From Symsagittifera roscoffensis (taxonomy: Eukaryota > Xenacoelomorpha > Acoela > Convolutidae): a stretch of 64,000 nt of DNA. The position numbers and the translations under genes were made by a program. The notes beneath the pieces are model-generated. The model did no database searches. It was given only the letters and a program-made list of their open reading frames with translations, and was not told where the DNA came from. Where the stretch lies: NCBI RefSeq assembly GCF_963678635.1, contig NC_087065.1:36917888-36981887 (forward strand). The letters are read 5' to 3'. Shown piece after piece: positions 49,531 through 61,449 of the stretch. How positions within the stretch are numbered: position 1 is the first letter of the stretch; each line of letters begins with the position of its first letter.

Positions 49531-51875
49531 CTAGGTGTGCTCGCACTTGTTTAAACGTTTATCATGTTGTCTTTTTGGTGCTCTAAATGCCAAAAAACTT
49601 CCTGGCCTCTCTTTTCTTTTCTGCTCACTATGATTAATTCTCACGTCTTGTAAAGGTCTGGCATTCACCGCACCCATGGTGTTATTCGAGGGCAGTCCCT
49701 CAAGGTCAGAAAATCGTAAGGTCGTTGTGAATCTGAACTTAATTCCAACTGCTATCGAGCAGTCCACTCCCACAATCGAGTAAAGTCAACTTACTGATAG
49801 CATCGCCCCATTCATCATTCTCATTGCATCGGCTGCAAATTTTACCGTAAGGAGGTTCAGCTTAATCAGATCTTATTTCTAAACATGGCAGGGCGACGGT
49901 ATCGGTCTTGACAACATCAAAGAATTTCTATCAGGACGCGCCGCTTCTCGCTGCTTGTACTCGTAGTCGTCTCAGATCACGAGGTGCCTGAGGTCGTATC
50001 CGACGTTTGATTGACTGGCCCAATCTTCGTCGGAGATGAATGGTCCTCCTCAATTATATTTCATCTAGTCGATCCAATACGTCTGATCTTTATTCCTACT
50101 CGCTCGAGCTCTGCAGAGTTATTGGCACGGCTGGGAATGATCCCAGGCGTGTCCCAGATTAAGAGGCACAAAGGTCAAAATCGGTTGCATGTTCTTCGCT
50201 TCTTCTATTCTGAATGCTCCCGTGTCAAAAAGTTCATTATCTAACTCATCTAATTGCTCCTGGAAGACACAATTCATCCAGCCTTGTCCTTCTATGTTAT
50301 CAAAGTGTGTTCCATTAGTAGTGAATCTGGTCTGATCCAGAGCCCTCAGCTCATGCTCCAATTTCATTAAACTCATTCGTCCAGCATTGCGACCTGCCAG
50401 ATTTTGCACGATGTTTTTCCATCTGATGACTCTTTCGTTAACTCTTCTTCCTATGGACGATTGCGTTCTCGCACTCATTGGTATGGTTCGAATGGTCAGT
50501 ACAGCACACTAAAACTTCTGCCACACTGTGGTGAACAGGCATACCAGCATTGACTCCCATTGAGCTTCTTTTGAGTCTTAGCTCCTGGACACGTTGTTTG
50601 TGCCTAATAAAGTCATTATGTCCAAAAATTTTCACGGGTTCATCAAGTTTACCATCCGATTCAACAGGGCTACTGTGGCGCCTCCCAATGCCATCACCAT
50701 AGTGATTAACGAGGTTCTCAAGTTCTGAAAAATTCTCACAAGACTATCGCCCAACATCAAATGCGACGTCCGAAGAGGTGGTTGCTGCATGTTCATTGCT
50801 GGACTCCACGTCGACCGGTTGAAACATGATCGCATATCCGTGTCCGGGACTCCTATGAAGCTGTTTTTGGTTTGATTGTTTTTCTGTATGTCAAATACAC
50901 ACGACACTTTCTTCATAGATAGCTCCCTTATCCTGTCGAAGATTTATGAGGTTTGCGCTGGTCTCGTTACTGGTTTCGTTACTGTCGAAGGTTTTTGAGA
51001 TTTTCCTCATTGCTTCCGAAGAGAGCTCTTCTCTGCTGGTATCATCGATTGTTCCATAGGGTGCAGACTTTACCAGCTGTTGTATTGTTCGCTCCACGAC
51101 TGGATCTACCAGGGTGTCACTCGGGTCTGGATCATTAATCTACCGGGCGCTGCCGGGGTTTGTGCTTCTGTTGTTTGACTTTGCTTGCGAGGCGTCAGAA
51201 ACTCCATCGAGAATTGCCCACGATGAACGTTCCCTGCAGGTTTTGATCGCTCCAATGCGGTCGCCAATCCTAGTCGTTCCGATCGCTCCTTGTATTCCTG
51301 TCTCAAGCGTTCTATCTCCTCTCCCTGCTTGTTGTTGCAATCCTCAACTAGTCTCCTCCACATATCTCTGTCTTCTTCCGTTCTGAGCAAGATTTTTTTC
51401 ATTCGCTCTAGTTCGTCTTTGGTCTCATACAGATTTGAAAGTTTCTTTTGTTTGGACTTCTTCTACTCTCGCCCGTTTTGGTGGCAGAACTATTCTCAGT
51501 TGTGAGCAAGACGAAGATGCCTCGCTACTCATTTCTCAACTCAGGCCTAGGCTTGGTCGGAAGAGGAATTTCACTTGGTTGGTGCGTCCTGGAACTTCCC
51601 AATCCAGGTTCGTTCGCCAATAAAACTCCTGAGAGTGCCCCGTTTTGCCACCTCAACAACCTGATGTTTTGGCGGTCTATTACTCCCTGTTGTCCATACG
51701 CGGCCGTCAATAAGGCTTCTGTAGGGCGGTCCCCTCGGTTGTCATGCCCAAGATTTTCGTTAAGTCCTCGAAAGCGAAGACTTAATCTATCAGCCGGCGA
51801 TAGGTTGCATCTATCATCGGTTCTATCATAGGCCTCGGCAAGGTCCATCAATTCAATCAAGTCGAAGTTATCCAT
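49531..51875 (-). mobile_element. Decayed retroelement ORF, 5' part: coiled coil + SGNH/GDSL-like domain
   Basis: A likely start is at 51,875 (MDNFDLIELMD). A charged heptad-like stretch follows (51,402-51,250, RTEEDRDMWRRLVED and ERLRQEYKERSERL), consistent with a coiled coil. The next frames (50,916-50,119) hold the order of an SGNH hydrolase: LMLGDSLVR (block I, Ser nucleophile, GDSL at 50,740-50,751), ALGGAT (block II Gly), LLGTNNVSR (block III, 50,593-50,604) and RFTTNGTHFDN (block V, 50,302-50,316). In block V the usual Asp of DxxH is Asn while His remains. Then comes LRFSDLEGLPSNN (49,773-49,531). In-frame stops show it is inactive here. SGNH folds are known in ORF1 of some CR1-like LINEs; linkage to Gypsy-type sequence is what is unusual. 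Confidence 0.6.
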
Positions 51876-52548
51876 TTCGTATGCTTCGATTTTGATTATC
51901 TGTATGCGCAAATGATTTTTGATGAGTAATCAAACGATCAATGGGATCTAGAATAAGGCTCACGACTACCAAATCTATCAAAAATTTACTACAATATCAT
52001 CATAATTTTTTTAAAAAAACAGTCAGATAAAAAGATTTTTGTCTTCAGATTTAATAAAAATCATTTCAATTTTGGAACTTGACCTAAGAGTGGACAGTCC
52101 ACCCTTTGGATATATTCCTAAAATTATAGTTCGAGCATTAGTGGTCAATAACCCTTCCAAACCCAGCATCCTTTTAACATAACAACAAAAAAAAATAACG
52201 CATAACACATAAAACATCCTACACTTGATCTACCCTCAGCCTATACTCAAATAGTATTTTTTGCGGGTCTTGTCGTGACACTTTGTCTTGTTTGCATCAA
52301 AAAGGTTAGATCCGGTTCCATGTTCTTGGGAACCTCTTTCCGCTCGACGTTTTCTCAGTCCTTTTCCGCATAGGGTAAGGAAGGTCTCCTTATCCACCTC
52401 AATTAGTTCATTAGAATCCAGGTCCAGCTGTCGAGTTGTCCCTTTCTCTAGAGCTTCATTCCCATCGTTTTTTCCCTGGATCCTTTTCATTGACCTCACA
52501 AGCAGAGTCCATCCTCCTCCATGTCTTCAGGTATGCACCAGCCTTCTG
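51876..52548 (-). mobile_element. Junction between integrase-tail block and SGNH ORF
   Basis: 52,236-52,499 reads as an integrase-tail fragment (LDSNELIEVDKETFLTLCG), related to text at 53,800-53,840. 51,912-52,235 is AT-rich, non-coding, and could be leader or LTR remnant. Confidence 0.45.
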
Positions 52549-54857
52549 TGGATGGGTTGTGTGGCTTAAGCTCCTCAAAGTGCGCAATTCGGCCGCTACT
52601 TAGTCTGTAAAAACGTCCCTACTGATTCACTTTTGTTATCATGAACGATCCCCTCCACTACTTTAGGAGCTTCTCCGTTCGTTCCGGTGGTATAACGTTT
52701 TGAAACACCTACACGTAGTCTCCTACTGAGTAAGTTCTTGCACCAACTGCTTTTTTTTCAAACATTATTATCTGCCTTGCCTGTGCTTGTTGCGCGTTTC
52801 TACTAGGAAGTCTTTCAGTCTCGTCAGGGAGAGAATCAAATCTTCAGGGTCCACATGCGGCTTTTCCGTCGCCCTCGTTCTCTAGAAGCATAACTCATTT
52901 CCTGGTATTTTGAAGCCGCCGGAGGTAAAGCTGCTACACCTCCTATTCCTAGTCTTTGCTTCCACAAAAAAATCTATGTTTTTGTATTCTCTCTTAAAAT
53001 CTGCTGCTAACGCTGTTTTAAAACTCATGTCCGCGGTAATCGCTATCGCACATGTCTTGTTTGTAAGTATAAAATGGCTATCCGTTAGTATTATACTGAT
53101 TGAGTACTCATTTAGTAATTAACAATATGACTCTATTACTCTGCCTATGTCTAGTTTCTTAGGGCTTTCATCTGTTTCTAGCTCTATAGCACCTGTTTCT
53201 CCTGCTATTTTTATTTTTTGTAAATATTTTCTCATTGTGGGTAAGTCCTACTTTCATTCCTACGACAAAAGTTTCCATCGAAGCCCCCGTCGATCGCATA
53301 CCGGATATTAAGTTAAGGTTGGACGCAGGAATGAGTAACTTCCCCTCCTGGGCTGCCCTGGAAGGATCATCTCTATCGATCTTTATGTATTTCATGTTTT
53401 CCTTGCTCTCGCGGTCTACGTCCTGAATCGTAACAGGTTTTCTTTTGGGTCTGATGTCATTTCATTCAACGATTTTGAGACGTGCAGGTTTGTTAATTCT
53501 CATTCGTATGACAACTGCAGCTCGTCGTCAAATTCCCTTTCAGGTTTTGACTGATCGTCGATCCATTCCTTGTCTTGGTCATTGACGTTGTCTATGTCTT
53601 GTGACGCGGCTATCTCCTCCAGACCCACCAATTCTTCCAGCCTCCTTTTCAAGTCTATCCTATCCACTACGAAGTCGTCTCCGTAAGGGTTATTTTTCCT
53701 TGCCAGTCTTGTCTTAGATAGATCCGATTCCATGTTCTTAAGGACCTCTCTCTGCTCGGGTTTTTCTCAGTCCTCATCCGCTTAGAGTTAGGAAGTTTTC
53801 CTCATCCGCCTCATTTATTTCGTTAGGATCTAGGTCCAGCGGTAGAGTTGTTACTTCCTCTACAGCTTCATTCCCATCATTCTTTTCCCTGGTACTTTTT
53901 CATTGACCTCGCAAGCAGGGCCATCATCAGATTATTGCCCTCCTCCATGTCTTCAGGTATGCAACAGTCCTCTGTGGATGGGTTTTGTGGCTTAATGTTC
54001 TCAAAGTGCGCAGCTCGGCCGCTACTTAGTCTGTAAAAACGTCCCTTCTGATTTACTTCCGTTATCATGAACGGTCCCCCGACTACTTTAGGAGCTTCTT
54101 CGTTCCTTCCGGTGGTATAACGTTTTGAAAAATCCACACGTAGTCAGCTACTTTCTTGTCAAACCTTTTACTCTGCATTGCCTGCGCTTGTTGCGCGATT
54201 CCACTAGAAGTCTTTCAGTCTCTTCAGGGACAGAACCAAATCTTCAGGGGCCACTTGCTGTTTTTCCGTTGTCCTCGTCAACAAGAATCATAACTACTTT
54301 CTGTTTTTTGTGAAGCCGCCGGAGGCAAAGCAGATACACTTATTCCTGGTTCTTGCTTCTGTATTCTCTCTTAAAATCTGCTGCTAACGCTGTCCTAATA
54401 CTCATGTCCGCGGTAATCGCTATCGCTCATGTCCTGTTCGTAAGTATAAAACGGCTATCGGTTAGTGTTATGCTGATCGAGTATTCTTTTCGTAATTAAC
54501 AATATGACTCAATTACTCTGCCTATGCCTGGTTTCTTAGGGATTTCATCTGATTCTGCCTCTATAGCCCCTGTTTCTACTGCTATTTTTAATTTTTTTTT
54601 AGAATATTTTTTCAGTGTGGGTAAGTCGTAACCCAACTCCTCAGACAAAAATTTCCATCGAAGTCCCCGTCGATCGCATAACGGATATTAAGTTAAGGTT
54701 GGACGCAGGAATGAGTAACTGCCCCCCTGGGCTGCCCAGGAAGGATCACCTCTGTCGATCATTATGTATTTCTTGCTCTCACGGTCTATGTCCTGAATCG
54801 TAACACTGGTTTTTTCAGGTCTGATGTCAGTTCATTCAACCATTTTAAGACAGGCAG
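52549..54857 (-). mobile_element. Gypsy integrase C-terminus and extension, tandem blocks
   Basis: Two and a half repeats of ~1.4 kb (for example TTGCCTGTGCTTGTTGCGCG at 52,777 and its relative at 54,179). Read on the - strand, each block gives the integrase C-terminal end (GPFMITEVNQKGRFYRLSSG, then AAHFEN and CIPEDMEEG). An acidic extension follows (YGDDFVVDRIDLKR..LEELVGLEE; 53,733-53,500), then a second piece (GKLLIPASNLNLISGMRSTG; 53,395-53,168). Frames are interrupted. The same block recurs at 62,372-64,000. Confidence 0.7.
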
Positions 54858-56760
54858 GTTCGTTAATTCTTGTACATCCGGTAGATCCGGTTGCTGAGGC
54901 TGTAAGGTTTTTGGTGCTTGTCACGCATACTTTGCTCGATTATCATGTGGTAGCCTTCCAACCTGACTATCTAACGACCAATACAACAATGATTCATCGA
55001 GTACGTCATCAACCAGGGTAGGGTTCTGTTACCCACGCGCAACGTAAAGGGAGCACAGCCCAAGTAACTCAAATTCTCCCTCTCCTATCTCACCTCTTAA
55101 GTGTTCTATCTCTGGGAAAACTGGTTTGTCACACTCTAATTCAAATGACGAGGCGCGTTCCGAAAAACTCGAGTAGATCTACAAGCCGTCTTTTTTTTCG
55201 GATTTCATTGAAACTATTTCATCTGAAGAATTCAGTTCTTTAATCACTTTTAAGACAAAATCTTTAATTGCATGAGTTGGACAGTCTTTTACTTGATGCT
55301 TCTTCAGGTTTGGTGTTTCTTTAAAGTCCGTCCTCACTGGCAAACCGTAGCCAGATTTCCTTCCACGCTGAATTGAAATCCTTGTGTCCAGTGTATTCAA
55401 CAATACACTCACACTTACTTCGTTTCGTATGACGGAAAAGCTCCGACATAAAACCACTGAACTTTGATTTTTTGGGTTGGGTACTAAGCAAGCCTGCTTA
55501 CTATCACTCAATGAGTTTCAATTTCAGATATTATTTTGATTACTGGTCGCTGAACATACTTCCTGTCTGGGTTCGTAATCCTTATCATTCGGTTATTCAG
55601 GTCAATCTTCACGTCAAAGTTCCTGACGAAATCGCGTTCCAAAATGAACTGATTCGAATCGTCCAGGTTCTCCACTACAAGGAGACTCACCCAGAGGTTC
55701 AGTCCTTCCATGTGGAGAACTGTTATTGGAGTTCTTCAAGCTACGTAGATCGCTCCGCGATTGGCGGCTGCCAATCTTAAGTTCGTCGGTATAAGGTCCT
55801 CCTGGCGAAGCTTATTTTTTTCCATGTCTTTTCCCCTTGTTTTCCCATTAAACAGACTGCTGCTCCTGAATCTAGAAACCCTGTTCCGATCTTTTCTCCA
55901 TCAGTGTCTAGCAGATGTGCAGTTACACCTGCTTCGTATCCAATGTGTACCGTATCTTGTTCCATCATGGCGTCATGGCCAGTTCTACGGAACTTGAGTT
56001 CTTCCTGACCAAAATATATCTGTCCGATTTGGTCACTGTCTTCTGTGACGTAGGTCTTGGTATAAATACTACTCCCCTCCACATTCAATATCACTTGATA
56101 TGGTCCGTAGACTTCCACGTTGTGCCCGTGAAGTTTTTTATAATCGAGTGCCACTCGTAACAATGCTCGCACAGCCCTCGAATCAGTGCATGGCTTTGCT
56201 TGTCTCAGATAATCTGCATATATATCCAAATTCTTCAAGGTCAACTTCTAAGGTTAACTTAGGTTCCTGATTACCTGATGTCCCGCCACTGAGATTATTG
56301 ACTGTATCTTGTTTCCTTGTGGCACCATCCCGAATGTCTGTCCGGAGATCACATTCAGCTTCAAGCTCAAACTACTCGGTGCCTTCGTTTCTTCTACATC
56401 ACATGCTTCAAAGGCGTTGAGCTGCTCTGGAGCTCTCTGGTTTTCGAGTTCAGGATTGACTTTTTGTTGTATCTCCCTTGTCGCCAATTCCTGTTGTACT
56501 TTACTTAGGGCATATCTCGCCGCTGCTTCATAAACAATTTTAAGGTCGTTAGCTGCGGTTCCACGCTCTGGTTCACTCGTTTCTTCTATCACGGCTTGCA
56601 TTTTCCTTGTAGCTAGCTCTTGCGGTTTCTCTTTCCTCAGGGGCTTCTGCCTCGCTGATCAGGTGTGCTTGCTGGCTTTAACACCTGATAAAGCTTCTTC
56701 ATGCCTTGAGTGCTGGATGTCTGCCACAGCACACCAAAATTGCGGACAATCGGATCCTCA
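54858..56760 (-). mobile_element. Gypsy gag C-terminus + protease, RT-deleted copy 1
   Basis: 56,601-56,254 is a gag-like Glu/Gln-rich frame. 56,244-55,777 (155 codons) ends in an aspartic protease with GTGFLDSGAAV (active-site DSGA at 55,861-55,872). 55,711-55,179 continues into the post-protease linker (LLVVENLDDSNQFILERDFV). At about 55,030-55,080 the text jumps from the pre-RT linker (GEIGEGEFELLG) to the end of RNase H (WLMTYSMD-like), so the reverse transcriptase is missing. Confidence 0.75.
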
Positions 56761-58990
56761 TCCGCCTCAATTAGTTCATTAGAATCCAGGTCTAGTGGAG
56801 TTTTCCCTTGACCAGCGGTGGAGTTTCCCCTTGCTCTAGAGCTTCATTCCCATTGTTTCTTTCCCTGGTACATTTCATTGACCTCGCAAGCAGGGTCCAT
56901 CATCAGATAATTGCCCTCCTCTATGTCTTCAGGTATGCACCAGTCCTCTGTGGATGGGCTTTGTGGATAAGTGTTCTCAAAGTGCGCAGCTCGGCCGTTA
57001 TTTAGTCCGTAAAAACGTCCCTCCTGATTCCCTTCCGTCATCATGAACGGTCCCTTCCACTTCTTTATGAGCTTCTTCGTTCCTTTCGGTGGTATGAAGT
57101 TTTTAAAAACCCACACGTAGTCTCCTATTGAGTAAGTTTTTGCACCAGCTGCTTTCTTGTCAAACCTTTTCTCCTGCATTGTCTGCGCTTGTTGCGCGTT
57201 TCGTCTGCATAAATTGTTCAGCTCTTGCTGACATCTGATCACGTGTCTTATGTACCCTTCATACTCTGGATAAAAGAAAGTCAAGGGCAAAGACTTTTCA
57301 TGTCCAGTCAACATCATATGCGGACTAACTCCTGTGGTGGAATGTTGCGCATTGGTAAGCTCCCATCACTTGTGGAAGATATCAATATAGTCATGTATCT
57401 GGGACAAAACACCCTCAACATCGACACCAGAGTACGATTTCTTTTTTCCACCAAGCCGTTCGTTTGTGGATGATACGTCGTAGAATGAGCCTGAGCTACT
57501 TGAGAACGTCTCATGAGCTCCTTAGTAAGTTCTCCTACGAAAGCTGTTCCATTGTTCAATTGAACTGTCGTTGGACATCCATTTCTTGCTAGCCACGTAT
57601 TGATTAGGTCATCGCATGTCTCTTCTACTGAGGCAGTTATTCAGGGCACGGCCTTTGCTTACTTTGCGAAAGGATCGATCATCACCAGGACCTGATTGTA
57701 CCCACTGTCGTCATGCAAATCTTCTGCTGATCGATCTGTATCACTTCATTGAACTCCGATGACTCTATCGACTGCAACGGAAATCGCATTTTCCTGGGAT
57801 CTGTCACCTATTGGCATGACAGACATGCTGTTAACCATTTTCCGCAAGCCTTCTTTCTTGCAAGCCATTCAAAGTGTTTCAAGATCCTTCTTTATCGATC
57901 TCCTGAATAAAAGTTCCGTTCGATAGAAATGCGGCAACACTATCGCGTTATATTTGAACAGGACTTTGTCCTCTTCTCTCCTTTTGCAAGCAGCAGTCCC
58001 ATCCTTGTTCATATATAACTTTCCCTCTGTCTTGTGCCCAATTTGTCTTGTGCCCAATTTTCGATCCATTTTTTCAAGTTGCTTGTCATGAGGTCATTTC
58101 TCTGCGCTGTTACTTAATCCGAGAGTCTGTATCTTGCCTTCAAGAATGTCTTCATGACCCTTAAAAGACTGTTTAGCTCGTCGGGCTGATGCACGTCATC
58201 TTTCATCTTAACGCAGCAAATCTTCGCCAATGGCTCTGTCTCTTGTTTGAACGGTTGATGGTCAGTCCTGACTGCTTCCTTCTGCGGTAACAGGCTCATC
58301 GAACATTTCGATACCGCTATCATTTCCAGGCCACCTGCTGAGTTTGCAAAAATTCTTTCACTGGGGACCAGGTAGCGATCACTATCAGGGTCTTGGTACC
58401 CTTCCTTGTCCATGTCTGACTTTTTTGATCCCGTGTTCACGTTCCTGTTTTAGTAGTAGTCAATCTCTGATTTCCTCGAGGTGTTATCAACAGATGCGTC
58501 TGAACTTTTTTCCACGACAGGTTCTGGTCTGTAAGATCTACTCATCCATCTAAACTAACCGGACAAATCTTTGTCCGCCTGGTCTTGTTACTTTAAGTGT
58601 CCTCTTTCTTCGACGTCCGACTCCCCGGACAAATTCGCTTGCTCCGGGTTTTTCGATTCATCTTCTATCCATTCTTGATTGGGTTCCTCAAAGGTGACAG
58701 TCTTCTTTTGAGTTCCGATCTGCTGTTCTTTTTCTTCGTATGATGTTTTCATCGAAACGCTTTGAGGAATCGAGGATACTAGTTGCCGAGTCCCATAATT
58801 CCCTTCATTTTACTCGGGTTGATTTCTTGATGGCTTTATTCGTACATTTTCGCTGACTGTCAGCGATGCCATTGCTGCTAGCCATTTGCGATCATTCCTA
58901 ATTTTTTTTCTCTTCAACAATCCACCAAGCATCCGCATCACTTGTGGTGTGACCTGCACAGTTTAATTTAGCAATGAGAGACTGTGTATG
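56761..58990 (-). mobile_element. Gypsy integrase (zinc-binding, catalytic core, C-terminal domain), decayed
   Basis: In - strand order: spacer (58,440-58,114); N-terminal zinc-binding region (58,069-57,830, ending CH..CHANR with expected Cys pairs); catalytic core with frameshifts (57,820-57,314) holding VTDPRKMRFPLQSIESSEFN and then AHSTTYHPQTNGLVEKRN, where Glu is the last residue of the DDE triad; and C-terminal domain (57,317-56,844) with KKLIKKWKGPF. The middle catalytic Asp reads Asn (NNGTAFVGE). Stops at several points make it inactive. Confidence 0.8.
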
Positions 58991-59007
58991 TTTTTACGAG
59001 AGAGTTC

Positions 59008-59460
59008 CTATTGAACCAGGTTCGAACGTAGCAACAGATACAAGGGCACTGGGTCCCTTTTGAATAAGATCTTCATTTTCGCTGTCTTCTCCACTGGTAA
59101 TTCGAGGTGTCCCGGAATTGGATGTTCTGATTTGTCCAACCATCTCGTCAAGGAAAACGCTTCATTAGTCTCATTGTCAAGAAACGAGACTCCTTCCTTG
59201 ATTTCCTCCTTATGGGCCTGCTTCTGCTCAAGTATTTCATTTAAAAAAACAGTTTTACTGCTGATGCTGTAAGCATTTTGGTACTTGTCACCCATACCTT
59301 GCTCGATTATCATGTGGTAGCCTTCCAACCTGACTATCTACTATCTAACGACTAATAGAACAATGATCCATCGAGTACGTCATCAACCAGGGTAGGGCTC
59401 TGTTACCCACGCGCAACTTAAAAGGAGCACTCCCCAAGTAACTCAAATTCTCCCTCACCT
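59008..59460 (-). mobile_element. RNase H 3' remnant joined to pre-RT linker
   Basis: The 106-codon frame (59,328-59,008) starts MEGYHMIIEQG, the end of a Gypsy RNase H, and continues into the RNase H-integrase spacer. Just before it (59,400-59,460) the sequence jumps to the pre-RT linker, at the same joint as the copy near 55,030. A 7-bp duplication (ACTATCT) sits at 59,335-59,350. Confidence 0.7.
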
Positions 59461-60332
59461 ATATCACCTCTTAAGTGTTCTATCTCTGGGAAAACTGGTT
59501 TTTCACATTCTAATTCAAATGACAAGGCGCGTTCCGGAAAACTCGAGCAGATCTACCAGCCGTCATCTTTTTCGGATTTCATTGAAACTTTTCAATTTAA
59601 AGAATTCAGTTCATTAATCCATTTTAAGACAAAATCGTTAATTGCATGAGTTGGACTGTCTTTTCCTTGCTGCTTCTTCAGGTTTGGTGTTTCTTTAAAG
59701 TCCGTCCTCACTGGCAAAGCGTAGCCATTTTTCCTTCCACGCTGACTTGAAATTCCTGTGTCCAGTGTATTCAACAATACACTCACACTTACTTCGTTTC
59801 GTATGACGGAAAAGCTCCGACATAAAACCACTGAACTTTGATTTTTTGGGTTGGGTACTAAGCAAGCCTGCTTACTATCACTCAATGAGTTTCAATTTCA
59901 GATAATATTTTGATTACTGGTCGCTGAAGGTACTTCCTGTCTGGGTTCGTAATCCTTATCATTCCGTTATTAAGGTCAATCTTCACGTCAAAGTTCTTGA
60001 CGAAATCGCGTTCCAAAATGAACTGATTCGAATCGTCCAGGTTCTCCACTACAAGGAGACTCACCCAGAGGTTCAGTTTTTCCATGTGGAGAACTGTTAT
60101 TGGAGTTCCCCAAGCTACGTAGATCGCTCCGCGCTTGGCGGCTGCTAATCTTAAGTTCGTCGGTATAAGGTCCTCCTGGCGAAGCCCATTTTTTCCATGT
60201 CTTTTCCCCTTGTTTTCCCATCAAACTGACTGCTGCTCCTGAATCTAGAAACCCTGTTCCGATCTTTTCTCCATCAGTGTCTAGCAGATGTGCAGTCACA
60301 CCTGCTTCGTATCCAATGTGTACATCTTGATC
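59461..60332 (-). mobile_element. Gypsy protease and linker, RT-deleted copy 2
   Basis: Relative of 55,170-55,960 at an offset of about 4.4 kb. The protease motif FLDSGAAVSLM has its DSGA codons at 60,234-60,245. Frames 60,085-59,882 and 59,885-59,592 carry the linker. It ends abruptly at 60,332, where an inverted repeat begins. Confidence 0.75.
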
Positions 60333-60908
60333 CATGATGAGGACAATGATGAGGAGGACAATGAAGAAATAGATGACTTTGGGTCTCTCAAGGAAGCCTG
60401 AACTGTTTGATACATGAATACGAAGCATCCGAAAATATGAAGAGGGGCTATTCGGATCGGTTTGGTACAGTCAGAACCATAAACAAAACTATTGATGGAA
60501 TACAACAGTCAAGAGATTTCATGACCATGACCAACTCGGAAGTGCAATTTGGAACGGATAGGAACACAGAGTCAGCAATCACACCAGCGGAACCAGAGTC
60601 GGATTATGAAGAAACATCAAGACACAGAGGCAAAACTCGAGTCATGACCAGCACTGGTTCCGCTGGTGTGATTCCTGACTCTGTGTTTCTATCCGTTCCA
60701 AATTGCACTTCTGAGTTGGTCATGGTCATGAAATCTCTTGACTTTTGTGTTCCATCAATAGTTTTGTTTTTTTGTTCTGACTTTACCAAACCGATCAGAA
60801 TAGCCAGTCTTCATGTTTGCGGATGCTTCGTATTCATGTATCGAACAGTTCAGACTTACTTGAGAGACCCAAAGTCATCTTTTTCTTCATTGTCCTCATC
60901 ATCATTTT
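60333..60908. repeat. Large inverted repeat of gag sequence (~260-bp arms)
   Basis: Left arm 60,333-60,596 and right arm 60,654-60,908 are reverse complements at roughly 90% or better, with a 57-bp spacer. The right arm is gag in the element's - orientation; the left arm is the same gag segment flipped to +. The 235-codon + strand frame 60,407-61,114 runs through both arms and is a by-product. Confidence 0.9.
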
Positions 60909-61449
60909 GGATGTCTACTTCATCACTTGTTTCCGTTATCTTAGTAAATGGAAAAAAAATTCTCAAAATGTTCTTGACTTTTTCCGAAAACGAGGAGGAC
61001 GTTGCCGTTTTCTCTGTCACCCCATGCATGATTCTATTATCAGTGGGTGATCCTGCTGTTACGGCATTTTCATTCGAGATATCAGGACAGTTCCGACATC
61101 TCCTCTCGATCTAGAGTCCCTCTGACGCTGGCAAAATTGTGGCCTTGTTCTACGGAAGAAGATTCACTTGTAAACCTTCTATTTCCATTTCGTTTCATTC
61201 CACGTCCCGCCCGATTCTCATTCAGAGCAGGGTTTGCATGGATCTCTAATTTTAAGCTTGCCTTTTTGTCTTCCGAGGCCTTTTTACTCCTTGTTTCAAC
61301 CATTTCGCCTGAATTTTTTCCCCTTTCTTGGTCAGTGTCCGTGCGGTCCTTTCTACAAAAGGGTCGCTCAATGATTTTCTTTGTTTCTGTGGTATAAATT
61401 TCCTGGAGCTATCACTGAGCTTAGGTTTTCTCGGCCTGTCTAAACTCAT
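60909..61449 (-). mobile_element. Gypsy gag N-terminal region
   Basis: Starts MSLDRPRKPKLSDSSRKF at 61,449, very basic, and changes frame near 61,300 to MVETRSKKASEDKKASLKLE (61,303-61,082). After 61,082 stops accumulate up to the inverted repeat. The basic N-terminus following a long AT-rich leader is typical of a gag start. Confidence 0.55.

Noticed and set aside
52910-53122. 70-codon hydrophobic + frame, repeated at 62,724
   Set aside because: Conserved only because the whole ~1.6 kb block is duplicated. The coding signal there is on the - strand.
60407-61114. 235-codon + frame, longest single ORF in the window
   Set aside because: It reads sense gag in one arm of the inverted repeat and antisense gag in the other, so it is a by-product of the palindrome.
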